Numbered from the stretch's first letter, positions 41,174 through 53,962 are shown. The stretch: DNA of 64,000 nucleotides from Laguncularia racemosa (GCA_037954665.1 JBBMOL010000305.1:553193-617192), one strand, 5' to 3'. Program-made: numbers and translations. The notes: a model not told the origin generated them from the sequence alone.

Positions 41174-42544
41174 TAATGATTAGACAAAGTCCTAGCTTGA
41201 CTAAGGTTATTGAACACAAGGGGTCTTTGCATAATGATAGGTGACAAGACATCGAAGCCTTTTTAACCTACATTAGTTAAGCTTGTATCCTAAACTAACA
41301 AAGTGGGATACCTTACCAAGTAGACTTATGTTTGAACCTCATAGGTGTTTTTTGTAAGGAAATGGATCCTTGGTCACGATGGTATAAAGCCATTCTAACT
41401 ATGTTATAGTCTAGCTAATGAATGCATAAAACTAAGTCCTTTGCTCATCCCCATAAATTGAACAACACAAAAGGATTAGAAAAAGAAAAAAAAAAGCGAA
41501 GGTTACCGAAGTGTGTAAAGAAATAATGATTTTCATTGAGTAAGGTGTAGCTTAACTACACTTACATAAGAAAAGCATAGCATGATGACCTATATTCAAC
41601 AATAATAATAAAATAAAAAAGGAAAGGGGAAATGAGAGTACGTATAAAATATATGAAAAAAGAGATCAAGTGCCTTTTTATAGTTCAAATAGCATAGATG
41701 TAGGGATCCTATTGCAATGGTTACATATATATAGTGCGAGTCTTGCATTTTGTGTGGCCTTAAAGGAGTGATATAGCATAGAAACATGGAGGTAACTTGG
41801 TGAGAAGAGTAAGAGAAGAGGAGCAGGCAATCTCAATCAACTCAAACGCACATGTGATAGGTGGAGGAATTATAGAGCATTAACCCCATTATTCTTGATG
41901 AGAGACATATATTCTTAATGTTGAACCTTGTTTGATCTTTCAAGATGGTAGTCTGACAACACCATAATGTTCCCTAATCTCTAAATTATGTAGAATGAGG
42001 AGAAGTAGATGAGTATTTATTGACTCTAGGGCGTAGACATCAATTGAATTACCTTAGTAATTGATGAATGAGGTAAGGTATGCTTATTCTAGGGCTATCT
42101 TAATGAGCTTGTTAAAAGCCTAAGGCTAATAGCCTTCTTAATAAGTGCATGAGCTTGCTTGAGAAAGGTAGGAGGTGGATAGATCAATTCAATGATTCTT
42201 GTTTTAAGCCCATCAAGCTAATTGTCTAAGAGTCATTTCAATAAATGGACTAAACTCACTAGGCCCTTTCACATAGCCTAATAAGTCAAGCTAAATAATT
42301 AATATGCTTAACCTAATATATTAATACGGTAATTTCATCCTTTTACAGTTGGTAACTTAACTTACTATTTAAATGTAGCCTATAGATATGAAAACACAAG
42401 AAGACCCATTTTTTTGCAATCTTTTTATCCTTTTGCAATTTTTTTTTACTTGCTCTCTTAAGGTTTCTAGTATTTTTAGGTTAGGCTTAGCTTAGTTTTA
42501 GCTACTATTAATCGATTCTAACCTAGAAATGCAAAAGGATCATC
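41174..42544. other. Host segment between elements H and I
   Basis: About 1.4 kb of A/T-rich DNA beginning with the right TAATG and ending with the left TCATC duplication copy. Short ORFs only. I see no domain, RNA gene or repeat that I can name. It may be the 3' untranslated part or LTR of the element that supplied the integrase fragment at 35060-36640, but nothing proves that. Confidence 0.5.
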
Positions 42545-43582
42545 TAATGTGCTCAAAACCAAGTTAAAGCACAATCAAATGACTCAAGAAAACAAGTCAC
42601 AATTAAATCACAAAACCGGTCCACTTAGGTGAACAATTCACGTCAACACCCTTTGAAGTTTGATCGAAAAGTGAAGATCCAATGATGTATTTGCAATCCC
42701 AATTTGTAATATTCACCAAATGACAGCAAAAAGAATTGAATTCCATGTGAAATCAGAACAAAATGGATGGCATCAAAACCGTGATATATCCTCTTCTAAC
42801 AATTCCAATTTACGCCAATCACTAAAATGGTATTGAATTCAATAACTAAAAGAACAATCAATCTTAACAAGACAATTGTTCATGAATTAAACTCACAATA
42901 GTTCCAAGAAAGATTCATATCCACCCTAGATATGACTCACTAGAGAAGAAATGAAAAACAACAAAGATGAAATCGATATGACTCACAATTCCCCTTTGTC
43001 GCACTCGCCACAGTTCTAATTCTTGGGTTGAAATTGATAAGAGGTTTTGAACTAAGGATGAACCCTAATTCCACACGTGAATGTGCTATGTTTGATTTGC
43101 AAAATATGGCCTCCTCAAACCCTATTCTAAGCAAGTATTTATACTTGCTACTCATAGGGTTAGAAAATGGTTAAAATTACAAGTTTGTCACTTTTAAGGT
43201 GGCTAGTCCTAAATGAAAATTACAAGGAAATAAAAGTGTTTCAAAATGATTACAACATAAATAGTCCATGCAAATGAAAAATATATAAAATAAATTGGTC
43301 TTCAAGATGCCGATCTTCTATAGGATTCATCGACCCGACTCATTGTCGGTTCAAGTCGGTCTATGGATAACCCATAAGTTAAGTCTGAGGGAGTTTGTCC
43401 ATTGCCATATAAAATATGATAAGTGTGCCTATTGGAAAACACAATACAAGAATAATAGAAAAGAGGTTAATTTATAAATAATTCTAGGGTCGATCTGCTC
43501 AAAATGGGCCCTCATTGCCAAAATTCGAATCCCTTTAGTTATTGCCCTAATGATAGGTTTTGTCGAATTTTCATTCCTATCA
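42545..43582 (-). repeat. Element I 3' LTR
   Basis: 1038 bp. Its outer end reads TAATGTGCTC rather than TGATGTGCTC, a G-to-A change in the terminal dinucleotide; the other end is CATTCCTATCA. The TATA palindrome is at 43130-43149. Confidence 0.92.
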
Positions 43583-44676
43583 TCTTGTCGAGCCTCAAAA
43601 AGATTTGTCCTCAAATCTAGTAGATGAAATGCAGTAGAGACTTTGTTTCCTCCTAGCAAGCCACCTAAAGAAATATCACTGCAAAATCCCAAAATCCAAA
43701 ATACCACAGGTGGTGATTGTTTTCTCTCCTCCATTTCTAGGATGTATCTCATCTGCAACATAAATAATGCTCCATTATCCAATAAAGTCGCCCCTGTATC
43801 AACCTGTTCCACTAAAATCGTTTCCTCCTTTTCTAACTCATCTATATGTTGCTGATCCTCATGGTCTTCTAATGGTTGGCCCAATTGCTCATTACCCTCT
43901 GAAACCTCTGAAGGTGAACATAACTGTCTCTGAACAGTTTGCCTCTCTGGTGGTCTGCTCGTCTAACTATGATCATCAAGATCCTCTGAAGGTTGGCACA
44001 TTGGTGTCTGACAAATTTTATGCTCTAAGGGTTAGCTCGTGTCACTAGAGCCCTTAAGAACCTTTGAAGGTTGGCATACTTGCGTCTGCACAGTTTGGTC
44101 CTCTGAAGGTTTGATCATGTGGCTATGATCCTCAAGATTCTGTGATGGTTGTTTTATCTGTCTTTGCATCTCCTGGACCTCTGATGGCGACATAGGGTTC
44201 AATACTATACGTTTACCATCTTTTTTGAACATATAAGTATTTCTATACCCATCATGTAATACCATCCTATCATATAACCATGGTCTACTAAGTAATATAT
44301 GGGATGTATAAATAGGAAGAATATCACATTCAAGCTCATCATAGTACTTGTCCCCTATACTGAAGGGTACCCTAGCCCTTTGGGTCACACAAAGACTATC
44401 TTGATCATTTAACCAATGTAATGTATAGGGTTTAGGATGCGGGATAGTTTCAAGTTTGAACTTCGATACTAATGATGCAACTATAACATTAGTACAACTA
44501 CAACCATCAATAATAATTACGCACAAGTTTCCTTGTACCCTATAAGAAGTATGGAACAAGTTTTCCCTTTGTCCCTCATCAATGGTTGGAAAAGAAGTCA
44601 TGTCCCGATGCAATACATTAGTAGAAAAATACAACTCACTTGACTTTTTTTTGCTTACTAACTTCAACAACCACAA
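43429..44676 (-). pseudogene. Element I protease, repeat linker and pol tail (two stops)
   Basis: One frame runs from the Met at 44676 into the 3' LTR at 43429. The protease region reads NLCVIIIDGCSCTNVIVASL, with the catalytic Asp kept but the following Gly changed to Cys, then HILLSRPWLYDRMVLHDGYR. The linker has units such as PSEDQTVQTQVCQPSKVLKG, SQPLEHK-like, CQPSEDLDD and CSPSEVSEGNEQLGQPLED. Then come ILEMEERKQSPPVVF and the tail DLRTNLFEARQDDR. Stops at 44032-44034 and near 43963 each fit a Gln codon with one transition. Fewer breaks than in D suggest a younger copy. No gag is present, so function would need partners. Confidence 0.85.
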
Positions 44677-46246
44677 TACACTTCACTACACCACGACAAC
44701 ACACCCTCATTTACCCACGATGCTCACACTCAACCAATACAAGAAATGTTTATTGGTACTTCAAGTAAAGTTAAATAAAAGAAGTGCACACAATTACTTC
44801 TAAGTAGTTAAGAATTAAATTCAACCACAAGTGTTAAGTAATGAGTTCAATTACTTTCACACTTTAATGGTTTTGTTTGAATTCAAATTCCACTACTCAA
44901 CTTTCCTTTTCTTGCTTTGGTTTCACACTAATTAACTTCACAATGGGAAGCACTTAAACACAAGCACAAAAACATAACTCACCGCCACATAACTCCCCTT
45001 TTAGCTCACGGTTCCACAATTACTCATGCCACCAACAACAAGTATCTATACAACACACATAAGAACTAATGCCAATTACACACACCCTTCACTAAATGTA
45101 TTAAAACACAACTCCACACACACACCTCTTCAAATCACGGTACACTTCCCCACTTCTACACAAAAAATCAAACCACAACTTCAAAGTAAAAGGCAGCTCA
45201 ACTTTCAAATTCAAAATGAGCTTAATAAGTGCAAGATTCCACAAATGGTAAGAAGTTATTTCAAATTCAAATGACACACAATTAATTATGTCTCAATGTG
45301 TGTTTTGAAATTTCAAATTGACTTCTTAATTTACACTTCAATTCTGATTTCAAATCTGAAAAATGATAATTGTGATTCCTCAAATTTCCGAAAATGCACA
45401 CATTACACAATTCCACTCCACAATTGTAACATTACTCTTCCCCTTCACGATTTGCTATCCATGCACTACACTCTCACACTTTAGCCTCAGTGTACAACAC
45501 CTTACTCCACACAACTTCCACAAATTCACAAGTGGAAATTCCCTCACTCAACATATAAACACAATGCCAACAATTCAATACTCCTTTTTACACCATAATT
45601 CATACACATACAACCACAGTGCAACAACCTCCACAATTTTTTTTTTTGTTTGTAAGCACAACTCTACATACAATACTTCAAATTATACACTTCCTTGCCA
45701 CTATAAAACACTAAAGCAAACCACAACTTGTACAAGGCAACAACAATTTAAATTTGAAAATCAAACTACTTCACTAATTGCAACCCTTCCACAATTGGTA
45801 AGAAGTAATTTTCAAATTCAAACAACCACACATTAACTTCTTCAACTTAATGTTTGTTTTTGAAAATCAAATAATTTCCAAATCTTCTACACAACTTAAA
45901 TCTGGAAATTGCTCAATTGTACCCGCTATTTCCGAAAAACAAACAAGTAAAGTTCACACTTCTTCTTTCTACACAATTGGAGATATTTCACACTTCCGAA
46001 TTTACATTCAAAAGCACTAGCTTTCCTCTTCTTTCACGGTGAAGCCTAAAACATAGAAGCTTCAACAAGTATTCAAAATCACTCCAACATGCAGCAAATT
46101 TAACTTCTACTCAAGACAATTCACTCCACTTCAAACAACTACAACAATAATTTCAATTTACCCCCAATTTTGGAATTGAAGATGTAAGAACCTGAACCCT
46201 AAATTTCCAAAATTTAAAATCACATAATCCCTTCTCACAACCACAA
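44677..46246 (-). other. Element I 5' leader
   Basis: About 1.6 kb, A/C/T-rich, with many CACAA and CTTCAA runs. It is longer than the leaders of J and H and seems to include partial internal repetition of the TTCAAATTCAAA and CACTTC segments (44880, 45280, 45820). Open frames here lack known motifs and I leave them out. Confidence 0.6.
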
Positions 46247-46258
46247 GCTCTGATACCA
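46247..46258 (-). promoter_or_regulatory. Primer binding site, initiator tRNA-Met (element I)
   Basis: The minus strand reads TGGTATCAGAGC, five bases from the inner LTR end. Confidence 0.92.
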
Positions 46259-46263
46259 AAAGA

Positions 46264-47307
46264 TGATGTGCTCAAAACCCCTTTCAAGCACAATCAAATG
46301 ACTCAAGAAAACAAGTCACAATTAAATCACAAAACTGGTCCACTTAGGAGAACAATTCACGTGAACACCCGTTGAAGTTTGATGGAAAAATGAAGATCAA
46401 ATGATGTATTTGCAATCCCAATTTGTAATATTCACCAAATGACAAAAAAAAAAAAGAATTGAATTCCACGTGAATTAGAACAAAATGGATGGCATCAAAA
46501 CCATGATATATCCTCTTCTAACAATTCCAATTCACGCTAATCACTAAAATGGTATTAAATTCAATAACTAAAAGAACAATCAATCTAAAACAAGACAATT
46601 GTTCATGAATTACACACACAATAGTTCCAAGAAAGATTCAAATCCACCCTAGATATGACTCACTAGAGAAGAAATGAAAAACAATAAAGATGAAATCGAT
46701 ATGACTCACAATTCCCCTTTGTCGCACTCGCCACAATTCCAATTCTTAGGTTGAAATTGATAAGAGGTTTTTGAACTAAGGATGAACCCTAATTCCACGC
46801 GTGAATGTGCTATGTTTGATCTGCAAAATATGGCCTCCTCAAACCCTATTTTAAGCAAGTATTTTTACTTGCTACTCCTAAGGTTAGAAAATGGTCAAAA
46901 TTACAAGTTTGCCACTTTTAAGGTGGCTAGTACTAAATGAAAATTACAAAGAAATAAAAGTGTTCCAAAATGATTACAACATAAATAGTCAATGCAAATG
47001 AAAAAATATATAAAAGAAATTGGTCTTCAAGATGCCGGTCTTCTATAGGATTCATCGGCCCAGGTCATCACCGGTTCAGGTCGGTCCATGGATAACCTAT
47101 AAGCTGAGTCTAAGGGAGTTTGTCCATTGCCTTATAAAATATGATAAGTGTGCCTGTTGGAAAACACAATACAGGAATAATAGAAACGAGGTTAATTTAT
47201 AAATAATTCCGAGGTCGATCTGCTCAAAATGGGCCCTCATCGCCAAAATTCGAATTCCTTTAGTTCTTGCCCTAATGATAGGTCTTATCAGATTTTGATT
47301 CCTATCA
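46264..47307 (-). repeat. Element I 5' LTR
   Basis: 1044 bp, plus-strand TGATGTGCTCAAAACC...GATTCCTATCA. The TATA palindrome near 46854-46873 has a T in place of A (ATTTTTACTTGCT). Confidence 0.92.
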
Positions 47308-48099
47308 TCATCATTCTAGCATAGATTGAAGATTAAGACTTCTCTCTCGAGGTAGTTTCTTCTCATTCTAAATTTAATGCTATTTTCGATGTTGTATTGC
47401 CTAGCATTTCTATTATTCCTACAAAGATTATAAATCAATTATTGTTGTTGGATTGTCATTTGGTAGTTGTGTTGTTTTCTTACATATGTTGTGTATAGGT
47501 TTTTTATTTTGGTATGGAACATGCATTTCAACTATGTAGGAATGTTAGTTGATTAGGATTGAGTTAGTGAACATTAATTCTAATAATTTAATTTGCTAGC
47601 AAGCTCAAATTAGGAATTAGCATCTTCTAATTCAATTGGGGTTCAATTTAGCACCTAATTGACATCTCTAACACTATGTGAAATGTGAAATGTGAAATAG
47701 CACAATTCATTTGCTATAGGATAATTCAATGAATTGGTTCTAAATCTTATTCCTGGCATTAGATATCCCAATTAATTATAGTAGATTAGTTTATAGTAAT
47801 AGTGTAATAAAAATCGAATCTTTTATTGGCTATCTAGATTAGAGAAGGAAGTAAAATCTAATACTTAACCAATTTTATTCCTCCTTGAGAGATTGACTTG
47901 GTGAGTACTCACTAGTTTTATTATTGCATACATCCTAACACACTGGGGGGTTAGGTTTGTGTTGCTTTTTAGATTTTTCAAATAAAAAAATTGTTATTTA
48001 ATTTATAAGTAGTACTGGCACATATCAGTTGGACATTAAGCTTAGATACATTTGCTGCCATATGTCTCCTAATGCTATTGAGATGCAACTAAGTCTTCC
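47308..48099. other. Host segment between elements I and B
   Basis: About 790 bases of A/T-rich DNA with no recognisable coding frame, RNA or repeat. It is continuous with 41179-42539 once element I is removed. Confidence 0.5.
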
Positions 48100-49619
48100 T
48101 GATAAGATCACATTATACTTATATTTTCTTTTGGACTTAAATTAAATTTATTTCAATATTATAAGAAAATATAAAGAAATGATATTTCATGGTGCTTATT
48201 GTGAAAATTCAGGTTTTGAGGACCCAAAAGTAAATTACAAGTTAATTAGAGGAGTTTTTTCACAAAATTGAAGAAGCGAGCGGAGGATTTCACGGAAGGC
48301 CGCCGGCCTATATTAAACCGGCCTCAAAAAGCATTAAAGCCGCCGGCCTTGAACCAGCCTTCATTACTCCCCGGATATCCATTGTGAAAATCTCTCCAAA
48401 ATCGTATCTTAATTAATTTGCTTACTCAACTCCTCATCAGATCAACCTTATCCTCCTCCTCTTTGGATCTATAAATAGGCCCCTTGTGTGAACCTTGGGA
48501 GCATCCCCTTTTGTTTTAGAATCTTTTTGTTTTGATTCTTTGTTTAGCATCCTTTGTCTTTCTTTGAAATCATTAGAATTCCCTTAGGAACTTTAGGATT
48601 TTTATTTTTCTTTAATTCCTTTACATTTCATGTTATTCCAAATTTTAGTTTGAAGAAAGAAAGTTATTTTGCTGAAGTTTTCGTTCAATTGAAGAATTCG
48701 AGGAATCATTTTGGAAGATTGAAGTTCTTGAAGATTATAGCTATTTGTTTCATTTACTTTATTTTCTTTTATGCCATTTATTAGTTTATTCTTGTTGTTC
48801 AATATGAATTCCATTGCATCTATTTATTTCAATTGTTTTTTAATTCATACTATAATGTTCTAAATCATCCTTGTGGGAAACTGATGAAGCCATAATTCAA
48901 ACTAAAATGATCATTGTATTCATGTTATAGGAAATGTAGATATTGCGGAATTTTATATAAGAAGTCCTGCTATGAATTGTATTTTGTAATTGAAATCAAT
49001 GCATAGAAATGTAAATGACTCGAAAGAGAAATTTAGGTTTTATCAAGAATTCCTAAGTAAGATTTAATAATTCATGTAGAAGCAGCGTTATTGAATTTTA
49101 TTAGAAATTGACCTAAGTGTTTCATGCAATATTTTTATTAAATTTTTCACTAATGGATTATGAGAAATTATTTTAAAGATATTAGGCAATCATATAATTG
49201 GGAAATTTATGATTGTGAATTAGAATCCTCATTTGATTTGAATTAGCGGGAGCTATTAAATTAAATTGAGGTAACATTACTTTAACACTTATAAAGGATT
49301 AAGGTTTTGTTAATTTCTGTGAAAATCCATATTGTTATAGTTATTATAACATGAAGGCAATATGTTAGTGGAAAATTTTGGGTGGATTCTTTTCAACCCT
49401 CATTTTTCATTTTTTCAAACACAATTCTCTTTTTGAGCATTTAGTTAATTCATTCAATTCTCATCAAACATCATTGCCTAAATAATTGCAGAAATTGATT
49501 TTAGGTCTTTACTTAATAATTTCCCTGGTTCGGGCACTCTTCTTCACTATATTACTTGATTGATCTGGTACATTTCCGGTATTTTTCACGCTATTTATAT
49601 CCCCTTTTTTGGTGGGTCA
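48100..49619 (+). repeat. Element B 5' LTR
   Basis: About 1520 bp from TGATAAGATCACATTAT to GGTGGGTCA. It contains GGCCGCCGGCC and AAGCCGCCGGCCTTGA (48295-48355), recalling a block in the K LTR. The start is confirmed by the repeat at 62818. The right edge is inferred from a degraded PBS. Confidence 0.75.
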
Positions 49620-49624
49620 AGTTA

Positions 49625-49645
49625 TTGGTGGTTTTCGGGGATTGA
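49625..49645 (+). promoter_or_regulatory. Degraded primer binding site of element B (tRNA-Asp type)
   Basis: TTGGTGGTTTTCGGGGATTG resembles the Athila PBS TGGCGCCGTTGCCGGGGA with several C-to-T changes or losses. Confidence 0.5.
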
Positions 49646-49725
49646 TTAATATTAGACCTCTTCAGTTCTATTGTTAATTTAGGCGCAATTATTTTGGTTA
49701 TTTTTAAATTTTTTTTTTTTTTTTA

Positions 49726-52335
49726 TTGTGTGATCGTTTTTTTGTTCTCTTTGAGGGTTTTTTATGTGCAAAGTTGAAGTGCTTGAATTTACCAATTAAT
49801 CTTGAGATAGAACGCACCTTGCACAACTTAGAAGAAAAGTGGAGAAGAAAGGAAGAAGAGAACATGGCAGATGAGAAACAACAATCGGATTCAGGGGGGT
49901 TGGTAGGCACTTGGGAATTTCCGATACCTGTTTTTCGGTCCTATAATAAGAAGACCAACAATTAGGCTAACAATTTTTTAATTAAAACCAGCACTCGTTC
50001 AAAGGTTCAATAAATCAAATTTTGGGAGGATATCCAAATGAGGAGTCCTGATGAGCAATTGCAGTTTTTTCAATATTGTAATACAGTTGAAAATGAATGT
50101 ATCTAATGATGTAATTAGGTACAACTTTTTTGTTTTTACTTAGAAAGAAAAAGCTGGGCTTTGGGACAATTTCTTGCCAAAGGACTTGTAACCATTAGGT
50201 TGATCCCATCTAAATTTTTTAAGGAGATTTTTTTCCACCTGTAGAAATGCTAGGTTAAGAAATGGACATCACAAATTTCAATAAGTTTAGTGGTGATCAC
50301 TGTATGAAGCATGGGGGAAAGGGTTCAAGGAGGCAATTAGAAAATGCCCCCATCATGGATTACCAGATAATCCCTTATTGGTTTTCTAATTTTAGATGAA
50401 CATTGAGATCTTTTTTGATGTGCTTTTTGGGGGTGCACAAGATTTAAAAATATGAAAGGCAGTGCTTTTAAAGATAAAAATGGCCTCTAGTGCACATAAT
50501 TGGCAAAAGGGGAAAGGGGAAGTCTAGAGTAACTGTCAATAAAAGGACCCCCTTAAAGCCCCCGATTTTCTTTTAAACCCCTCAGGTAATAAACCCCCTT
50601 TGCACCTTTTTAATTTTTAAAAAAAATTTTTTTTGGATTAGCCAGGACCCCACTCAATTTTAAAATCCCCCTTGGAAATTTTTCCCCCCCATCCTATGGA
50701 AGCAAGTAATTTTTTCAAAAATTTTCCCCAAAAAAGGAAATAAAGGGACCTTTTCAAACACCCAACCCCGGGTGGGGGAATCATAAAAATTTCCCCTGGG
50801 AAATGAAAACAATGCCTTAAAACCCCCGGTTTTCAAAAAAGGGCCCTAACTAATACTCCCATCAAAAAATCCTAATCTTTACCTCTTCTAGAAGGTAGTT
50901 TTAAAAGGGAAAACTCATTAATTTTTTCCAAAGATAAAAAAATTTCAAAATAAAAAGCCCCCCTTAGGGAACCCCCTTAAAATAACCCTTTCCCCAAAAA
51001 TTTCTCAAAAAATTTAAATTAAAAAACCCCCCCCCCCCCCCCCCCAATCCCCCCCCCCCCCCCAAAAACCCCCCAAGGGTTGAAACCCCCCAATATCCCC
51101 AAAAAATGGAAAAAATTTTTAAAAAACCCCCTTAAAAAGGGGAGGAGTTTAAACCAGAGAAAGTTTGGGGGAAACCCCCAAAAGGAAGGGAACCAAAAAA
51201 AAAAATTTTTCCCAAAAGCCCCCAGGTTTCCCCCCCTTTTCCTTTCCAGGAAGGGGTGAACAACACCCCTTGGAAATCACAATTTGCAAAATTTTTTTAA
51301 AAATTTTTAAAAAAAATTCAAATTAAAATTTCCTTTTCAAAGGCACTTAAACCGATGCCATCATATGCTAGGTTTTTGAAGGTTTTATCACAAAGAAAAG
51401 GAAATTTAAAAAATAAACCCTTTTTAGGCTTAAGGGGAATGTTCTATGACTTAAAAAAGAATTACCCCAAATTTCCCAAAAAACAAAGAGATCAGGGGAA
51501 TTTTATATTCCCTTGATATTGGGATTTTATTTTGAAAAGTATTATAGATTCTGGTGCAAAAAATAAAATTTAAAGCCCTTTTTCCCTTTTCCCGAAAACA
51601 GGATTTTGGGGAAGTAAGGAGAGCACTCACCTTCAATTGCGGATAAATGTCAATACCCAAAGGGATGGGGGAAATTCCCAGTAAAAATGGACAAAAAATT
51701 ATCTTTTCCCCTTTTTCCCCTTTTAGTCGGGAAATGGAAAAGAAAGAGGACCCAGGTTTTGGGAAAACCTTCCCGGCAACAGGTAAAACCCTTTATTTTT
51801 GGGAACAAGGAACTTCTTTGAAGTTATGGGGGAAAAGTATTAGGTATAGGCTACAAAAAAATTTGATGATGAAAATTGTTTCACTATTGATAGTTTGTGA
51901 CTTTCCTTTAGTTCTGGAAAAAGGGAAAGTAGGTGTGGAACGATGGAGTCAATCCTTAGGGGGTTTAAAAATTAGAGTGATGGATGAGGGGGGAACCCCC
52001 CAAAAGAAAAAATTAAAAGTTTAAAAAATTTTAAACTCGCAAGAGGGCTGGGCCCCACGAGAAGAAACCTGTCGTCATTAAAAAAAACCCCGGTGTTAAC
52101 CTTAAACCCTTTCCCCGGCATTAAATATTTATCTTGGAACAAAGAACTTTGCCAATAATCATTTTTTTTTCTTTTTCAGGTGACAAAGCAACAAAATTTT
52201 TGGTGTTCTAAGAGAAATAAGGAAGCTATGGGTGGACCCTTGCGATATTAAGGGAATTGGCCCCCTTAAATTTCAATCAAGGAAAAATTTTTTTAAGTAG
52301 CGTAAACCTACAGTACAACCCAAGAAGATTAACCC
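49726..52335 (+). pseudogene. Element B gag, protease and start of pol (heavily broken)
   Basis: Recognisable pieces in order: an N-terminal stretch with LEIERTLHNLEEKWRRKEEE (49790-49860); a capsid-like region near 50030-50200 (DEQLQFF then a degraded WDNFLPKDL); a MASSAHNWQKG-like piece near 50480; MPSYARFLKVLSQ near 51355; the protease near 51540-51800 with IIDSGAKNK and later FPATGKTL; and the pol entry FGVLREIRK and DIKGIGP near 52200-52330. All match the order of Athila gag-protease-pol. Frames change every few dozen bases and homopolymers are inflated (C runs at 51025-51063), so consensus error is the likely cause of most breaks. Confidence 0.6.
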
Positions 52336-53940
52336 AATGAAGGGCCTTTTTTTTCTTAATTTTTTGTTTTAAATTTTTTTAATTTTTTTATTGTTTTATG
52401 AAATCTTTTAAGGAAAAGGACTTAATTCTATTTTGGGGGTAAAACAGGTTAAAAGATCAAGGATGCTAATTCAAGTAAAATTTAAGGAAGCTTAAATTGA
52501 TCAAGACAAAGGGTTTACACCCCCGGAGGAAGTCATGGGCGTGTAATTGAAGTACCGGCCTGTACTTGGTTTTAATCAACGGAAATACGGTTGAAATACC
52601 GGCCGTATTCGAAGAGGTTTTTAGGCACGGCCAGGCGCAAACCTGTTTCACACTGAAAGAAGGGGAAAGGGACTTTTAACAGAGAGAGACACGGGTTAGG
52701 GGGAGGCCCGGGGGGAATGGGGAAACCGGCTTGAAGCCGTGGTGGAAGCTAGCGTGCTAAGGAGAACCTTGTTTATTATGCACAGGGAAGGCACGGCCCA
52801 AGATCTAGCCGTGGTAAAGACCGTGCTACACACTGGACACGGAAGATGATACGTGAATTAAATGCACAGAGGAAGGCACGGGCTTGACCCACGGCCGTGT
52901 GGTAGGGCGTGCCAGGCAGACGAAGATTCACTTCTCGAAATCTATGGAAAAGGGAAAAGATATTTTTGTATCTTCTAGCAAAAGATCACATGCCATCCCC
53001 TAACAATATAAATAGAACCAACCCTAGAGGGTGAAAAAAAACTTTTGAATCTTTGGTCTTGAAGAACCTGGTTTCTTGGAGGCAGAGCAGGCAACCGGTA
53101 ATGAAAGTTTCTACATTTTTATTTCGTTTTGTTGATAACATGATAGATAAGCTACTTTTCTAGCCAAAGGGTCATAGATGTTTAATTCTCCACGAATTGT
53201 GGGGTCTAATTGACTGTATTTATTCTATTCTTTGCTTTCGGGATTCTTATATCTTCTGATCTTTTTTTCATTATTATCTTTGTTGATTGGTATAATAGAG
53301 CTCTTCTACTCAATTAGCAAGTTAATATATTGTCAACTAGCACTTAAATCCGTAATTGTTTGATTGTTCTAGTCTTAGTGATGTAATAACATTTTGGTTA
53401 TAAAAGAGATGATCGAATTCTGTTATGGAGGTGTGTGATCATTTTTAAATGGGGTTATCTTAAAAATCTACTGGCATAAATTTGGGGTGGTCTCTCTAGA
53501 TTTTAATGCTATTGGAAAGATTAAAATCCAAAAGCGCTTTTTTTGGATTTTTCTAATCGATAAGAGAAATAATCAAAGAGCTTCTCTTGGTTATGCATGA
53601 AGTCCCGGAAGATAGGTTGTTAGAGCTTTTAATAACCAAAAACCAGTTAATCTTAGAAATAAGAATAGAAAACATTTGCATCGATGATCAATTCCTAGAA
53701 TTAAACTATCTTGATTCCTTTTTGGGGCTAGGCTTTTTTTTCATACCCAAATTTTTCTAATCTTGTTTTAACTTTATTCGATTCACCAAACAAACCCCCA
53801 TTTTCCTTTTCCTTTTTATTCCCTTGGATAGAAATAAATTATTTAAACCCAAATCTCTGTGGATTCGACCCACCATCCAATTTGGGGCAAATCATATAAT
53901 TGCGAATAATTTATTTTTTTGGGGGGTTCGACACCCATCA
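52336..53940 (+). repeat. Element C 5' LTR
   Basis: It aligns by eye with the A1 LTR: GGATGCTAATTCAAGT (52463), a cluster of degraded CACGGCCGTG units (ACGGCCGTGT at 52891-52900), AGAGCTCTTCTACTCAATTAGC (53298) and GGTTCGACACCCATCA at the end. The left edge is vague because the first bases are corrupted. Confidence 0.65.
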
Positions 53941-53944
53941 AATT

Positions 53945-53962
53945 TGGCCCCGTTGCCGGGAA
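53945..53962 (+). promoter_or_regulatory. Primer binding site, tRNA-Asp type (element C)
   Basis: TGGCCCCGTTGCCGGGAA follows CACCCATCAAATT. It matches the Athila PBS complementary to tRNA-Asp with two differences. Confidence 0.75.

Larger units (their letters stand above)
42545..47307 (-). mobile_element. Element I: non-autonomous LTR retrotransposon with protease and repeat linker
   Basis: It is complete: 3' LTR 42545-43582, internal region, PBS 46247-46258, 5' LTR 46264-47307. A perfect TCATC duplication flanks it (42540-42544 and 47308-47312). Like H it has leader, protease, repeat linker and pol tail, without capsid, RT, RNase H or integrase. Its LTRs (TGATGTGCTCAAAAC type) are closer to those of D than to those of J or H. 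Confidence 0.93.

Noticed and set aside
45026..45836. Thr/His/Pro-rich frames of 80-157 codons in the element I leader
   Set aside because: The leader is built of CACAA/CTTCA runs that encode Thr, His and Gln by composition. Nothing matches gag and no relative keeps these frames.
10728..46873. Recurring 20-base palindromes as a CRISPR-like array
   Set aside because: Spacing is that of whole retroelements and each copy lies in an LTR. This is eukaryotic DNA.
41174..48099. Host gene in the segments outside elements H and I
   Set aside because: Only short A/T-rich frames, with no domain and no convincing exon pattern.
48554..48784. Phe-rich 76-codon frame in the B LTR as a small membrane protein
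   Set aside because: It lies within an LTR, its hydrophobicity reflects T-rich DNA, and the other LTR does not keep the frame.
51025..51063. Long cytosine runs as a possible i-motif or G-quadruplex site
   Set aside because: They sit in a zone where every homopolymer is stretched, so consensus error is the simpler reading.
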